Shown one piece after another: positions 13,469 through 14,500 of a stretch of 14,500 nt of DNA. The position numbers and the translations under genes were made by a program. Below the pieces are notes generated by a model. That model saw only the letters and a list, made by a program, of their open reading frames with translations, was not told the DNA's origin and made no database searches. The stretch is from an uncultured Oscillospiraceae bacterium (GTDB taxonomy: Bacteria > Bacillota > Clostridia > Oscillospirales > Acutalibacteraceae), in the NCBI GenBank assembly GCA_905211675.1, contig CAJMBP010000039.1, positions 1 through 14,500 on the forward strand, given 5' to 3'. The stretch's first letter is position 1; every line of letters starts with the position of its first letter.

Positions 13469-14500
13469 TCAGTCATTATAAATCGGGAATTGCGCGCAAA
13501 GGTCTTGCACCTCTTTGGTGATGCGTTCTTTATTGCCTTCAAAATCGGTTATTATGTCTTTAATCCAGTCGGCAATAAGCAGCATCTCTTTTTCTTTAAA
13601 GCCGCGTGTGGTGACGGCGGGTGTGCCAATACGCAAGCCGCTTGTAACAAAAGGACTGTTGGGGTCATTGGGTATTGTATTTTTATTGGCGGTAATGTGA
13701 ACTTCGTCAAGGCGTTTTTCAAGCTCTTTGCCCGAAATGCCGAAGTTTGTAAGCTTTAGAAGCATCAGGTGATTATCGGTTCCGCCCGACACAAGCTCAA
13801 CGCCGTTTTTCATAAGTGCGTCGGCAAGGGTTGCGGCATTTTTAACAATCTGAGTCTGATATGCCTTGAATTCGTCGGTAAGCGCCTCGCCGAGTGCTAC
13901 TGCCTTTGCGGCAATAATGTGCATAAGCGGGCCGCCCTGTGTACCGGGGAATACAGCCTTGTCAATCTGCTTTGCAAGTTCCTCACGGCACAATATCATA
14001 CCGCCGCGCGGACCGCGCAGGGTTTTGTGTGTGGTGGTTGTTACAACATCGGCGTATGGAACGGGCGACGGGTGAAGCCCTGCCGCAACAAGACCTGCAA
14101 TGTGCGCCATATCTACCATAAGGTAAGCACCCACCTCGTCGGCAATCTCGCGGAACTTTTTAAAATCAATGGTTCTCGAATATGCGCTGGCGCCTGCGAT
14201 AATCATTTTGGGTTTACATTCCAAAGCAATCTTTCGAACATTTTCATAATCGATCTGTTCGGTTACATCATCAACGCCGTAAGGCACTATTTTAAAATAC
14301 TTACCCGAAATATTAACGGGTGAGCCGTGTGACAGATGACCGCCCTGCTGTAGGTTCATACCCATAACGGTATCGCCCGGTTCGAGCAATGCAAAAAACA
14401 CGGCAAGATTTGCATTGGCACCGCTGTGCGGCTGAACATTTGCGTGTTCGGCACCGAAAAGCTTTTTAGCGCGCTCGCGCGCAATGTCTTCAACAATATC
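13469..14500 (-). CDS. glyA: Serine hydroxymethyltransferase, partial (N-terminus beyond window)
   Basis: The frame enters from the right edge and gives 343 visible residues, about 70 short of the usual 410-415. The enzyme is a cytosolic PLP protein that converts serine and tetrahydrofolate to glycine and 5,10-methylene-tetrahydrofolate. Visible motifs are VQPHSGANANLAVFFALLEP near the edge, GGHLSHGSPVN, and VDMAHIAGLVAAGLHPSPVPYADVV. TTTTHKTLRGPRGG carries the PLP lysine (visible residue 159, codon at 14024-14026), and the C-terminal part has NTIPNDP and SGLRIGTPAVTTRGF. The in-frame GTG at 14401 is internal, not a start, because the conserved sequence continues upstream of it. It is followed 39 bp later by the P-type ATPase gene with no clear terminator between. 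Confidence 0.97.
   Translation of the reverse strand, partial: DIVEDIARERAKKLFGAEHANVQPHSGANANLAVFFALLEPGDTVMGMNLQQGGHLSHGSPVNISGKYFKIVPYGVDDVTEQIDYENVRKIALECKPKMIIAGASAYSRTIDFKKFREIADEVGAYLMVDMAHIAGLVAAGLHPSPVPYADVVTTTTHKTLRGPRGGMILCREELAKQIDKAVFPGTQGGPLMHIIAAKAVALGEALTDEFKAYQTQIVKNAATLADALMKNGVELVSGGTDNHLMLLKLTNFGISGKELEKRLDEVHITANKNTIPNDPNSPFVTSGLRIGTPAVTTRGFKEKEMLLIADWIKDIITDFEGNKERITKEVQDLCAQFPIYND

Noticed and set aside
13769..14323. Plus-strand open frame of 184 codons inside glyA
   Set aside because: It is antisense to conserved serine hydroxymethyltransferase sequence, including the PLP-lysine motif.
1..14500. Serine-metabolism genes at both window edges taken as one linked system
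   Set aside because: Serine dehydratase and glyA are 13 kb apart with unrelated operons between them; the coincidence follows from where the window was cut.

Overview
The window looks like chromosomal DNA of an anaerobic, spore-forming (or formerly spore-forming) low-GC Bacillota, most likely class Clostridia. The reasons are a full-length spoVAD sporulation gene, a single-chain L-serine dehydratase of the iron-sulfur type, AT-rich intergenic DNA, strong AGGAGG-type ribosome binding sites and near-consensus sigma-A promoters. The species cannot be named from the sequence alone. There is no phage, transposon, CRISPR array, tRNA or rRNA that I can support.

Layout. At the left edge is the N-terminal half of L-serine dehydratase (minus strand, 1-630), with a strong promoter. 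Next comes a disturbed spoVA locus: a 46-codon tail of spoVAC (about 699-839, plus) is separated from intact spoVAD (2077-3096, plus) by an inverted block. That block holds a cytosolic-type polysaccharide deacetylase (911-1615, minus) and a frameshifted remnant of a PAP2-family phosphatase (1641-1885, minus), and it has its own promoter and terminators. spoVAE is not present. A perfect consensus promoter overlapping the spoVAD stop codon drives mgtE (3149-4528, plus), a Mg2+ channel/transporter.

Region 4695-9642 is a sugar ABC-importer locus of the ribose/galactose class. The minus-strand operon reads ATPase, permease, substrate-binding lipoprotein, and a divergent AraC-family regulator (8761-9642, plus) lies upstream. 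The 281-bp divergent region carries promoter-like elements and several palindromes. Convergent to the regulator is a two-gene minus operon of fucU (fucose mutarotase family) and a YgjV-family membrane protein gene, also with a good promoter. Together these suggest import and anomer conversion of a sugar, possibly fucose- or ribose-like, but no kinase, isomerase or aldolase is present to identify it.

The right end (minus strand) has glyA (serine hydroxymethyltransferase, cut by the window edge) followed 39 bp later by an 857-residue P-type ATPase of the Ca2+ (P2) type. The ATPase is the most unusual item. Its reading frame is intact and its ion-site and nucleotide-site residues are mostly kept, but three catalytic-domain motifs are altered: TGES reads SGDI, DKTGT reads DKTGI and TGDGVNDAP reads TGDGYEDAD.
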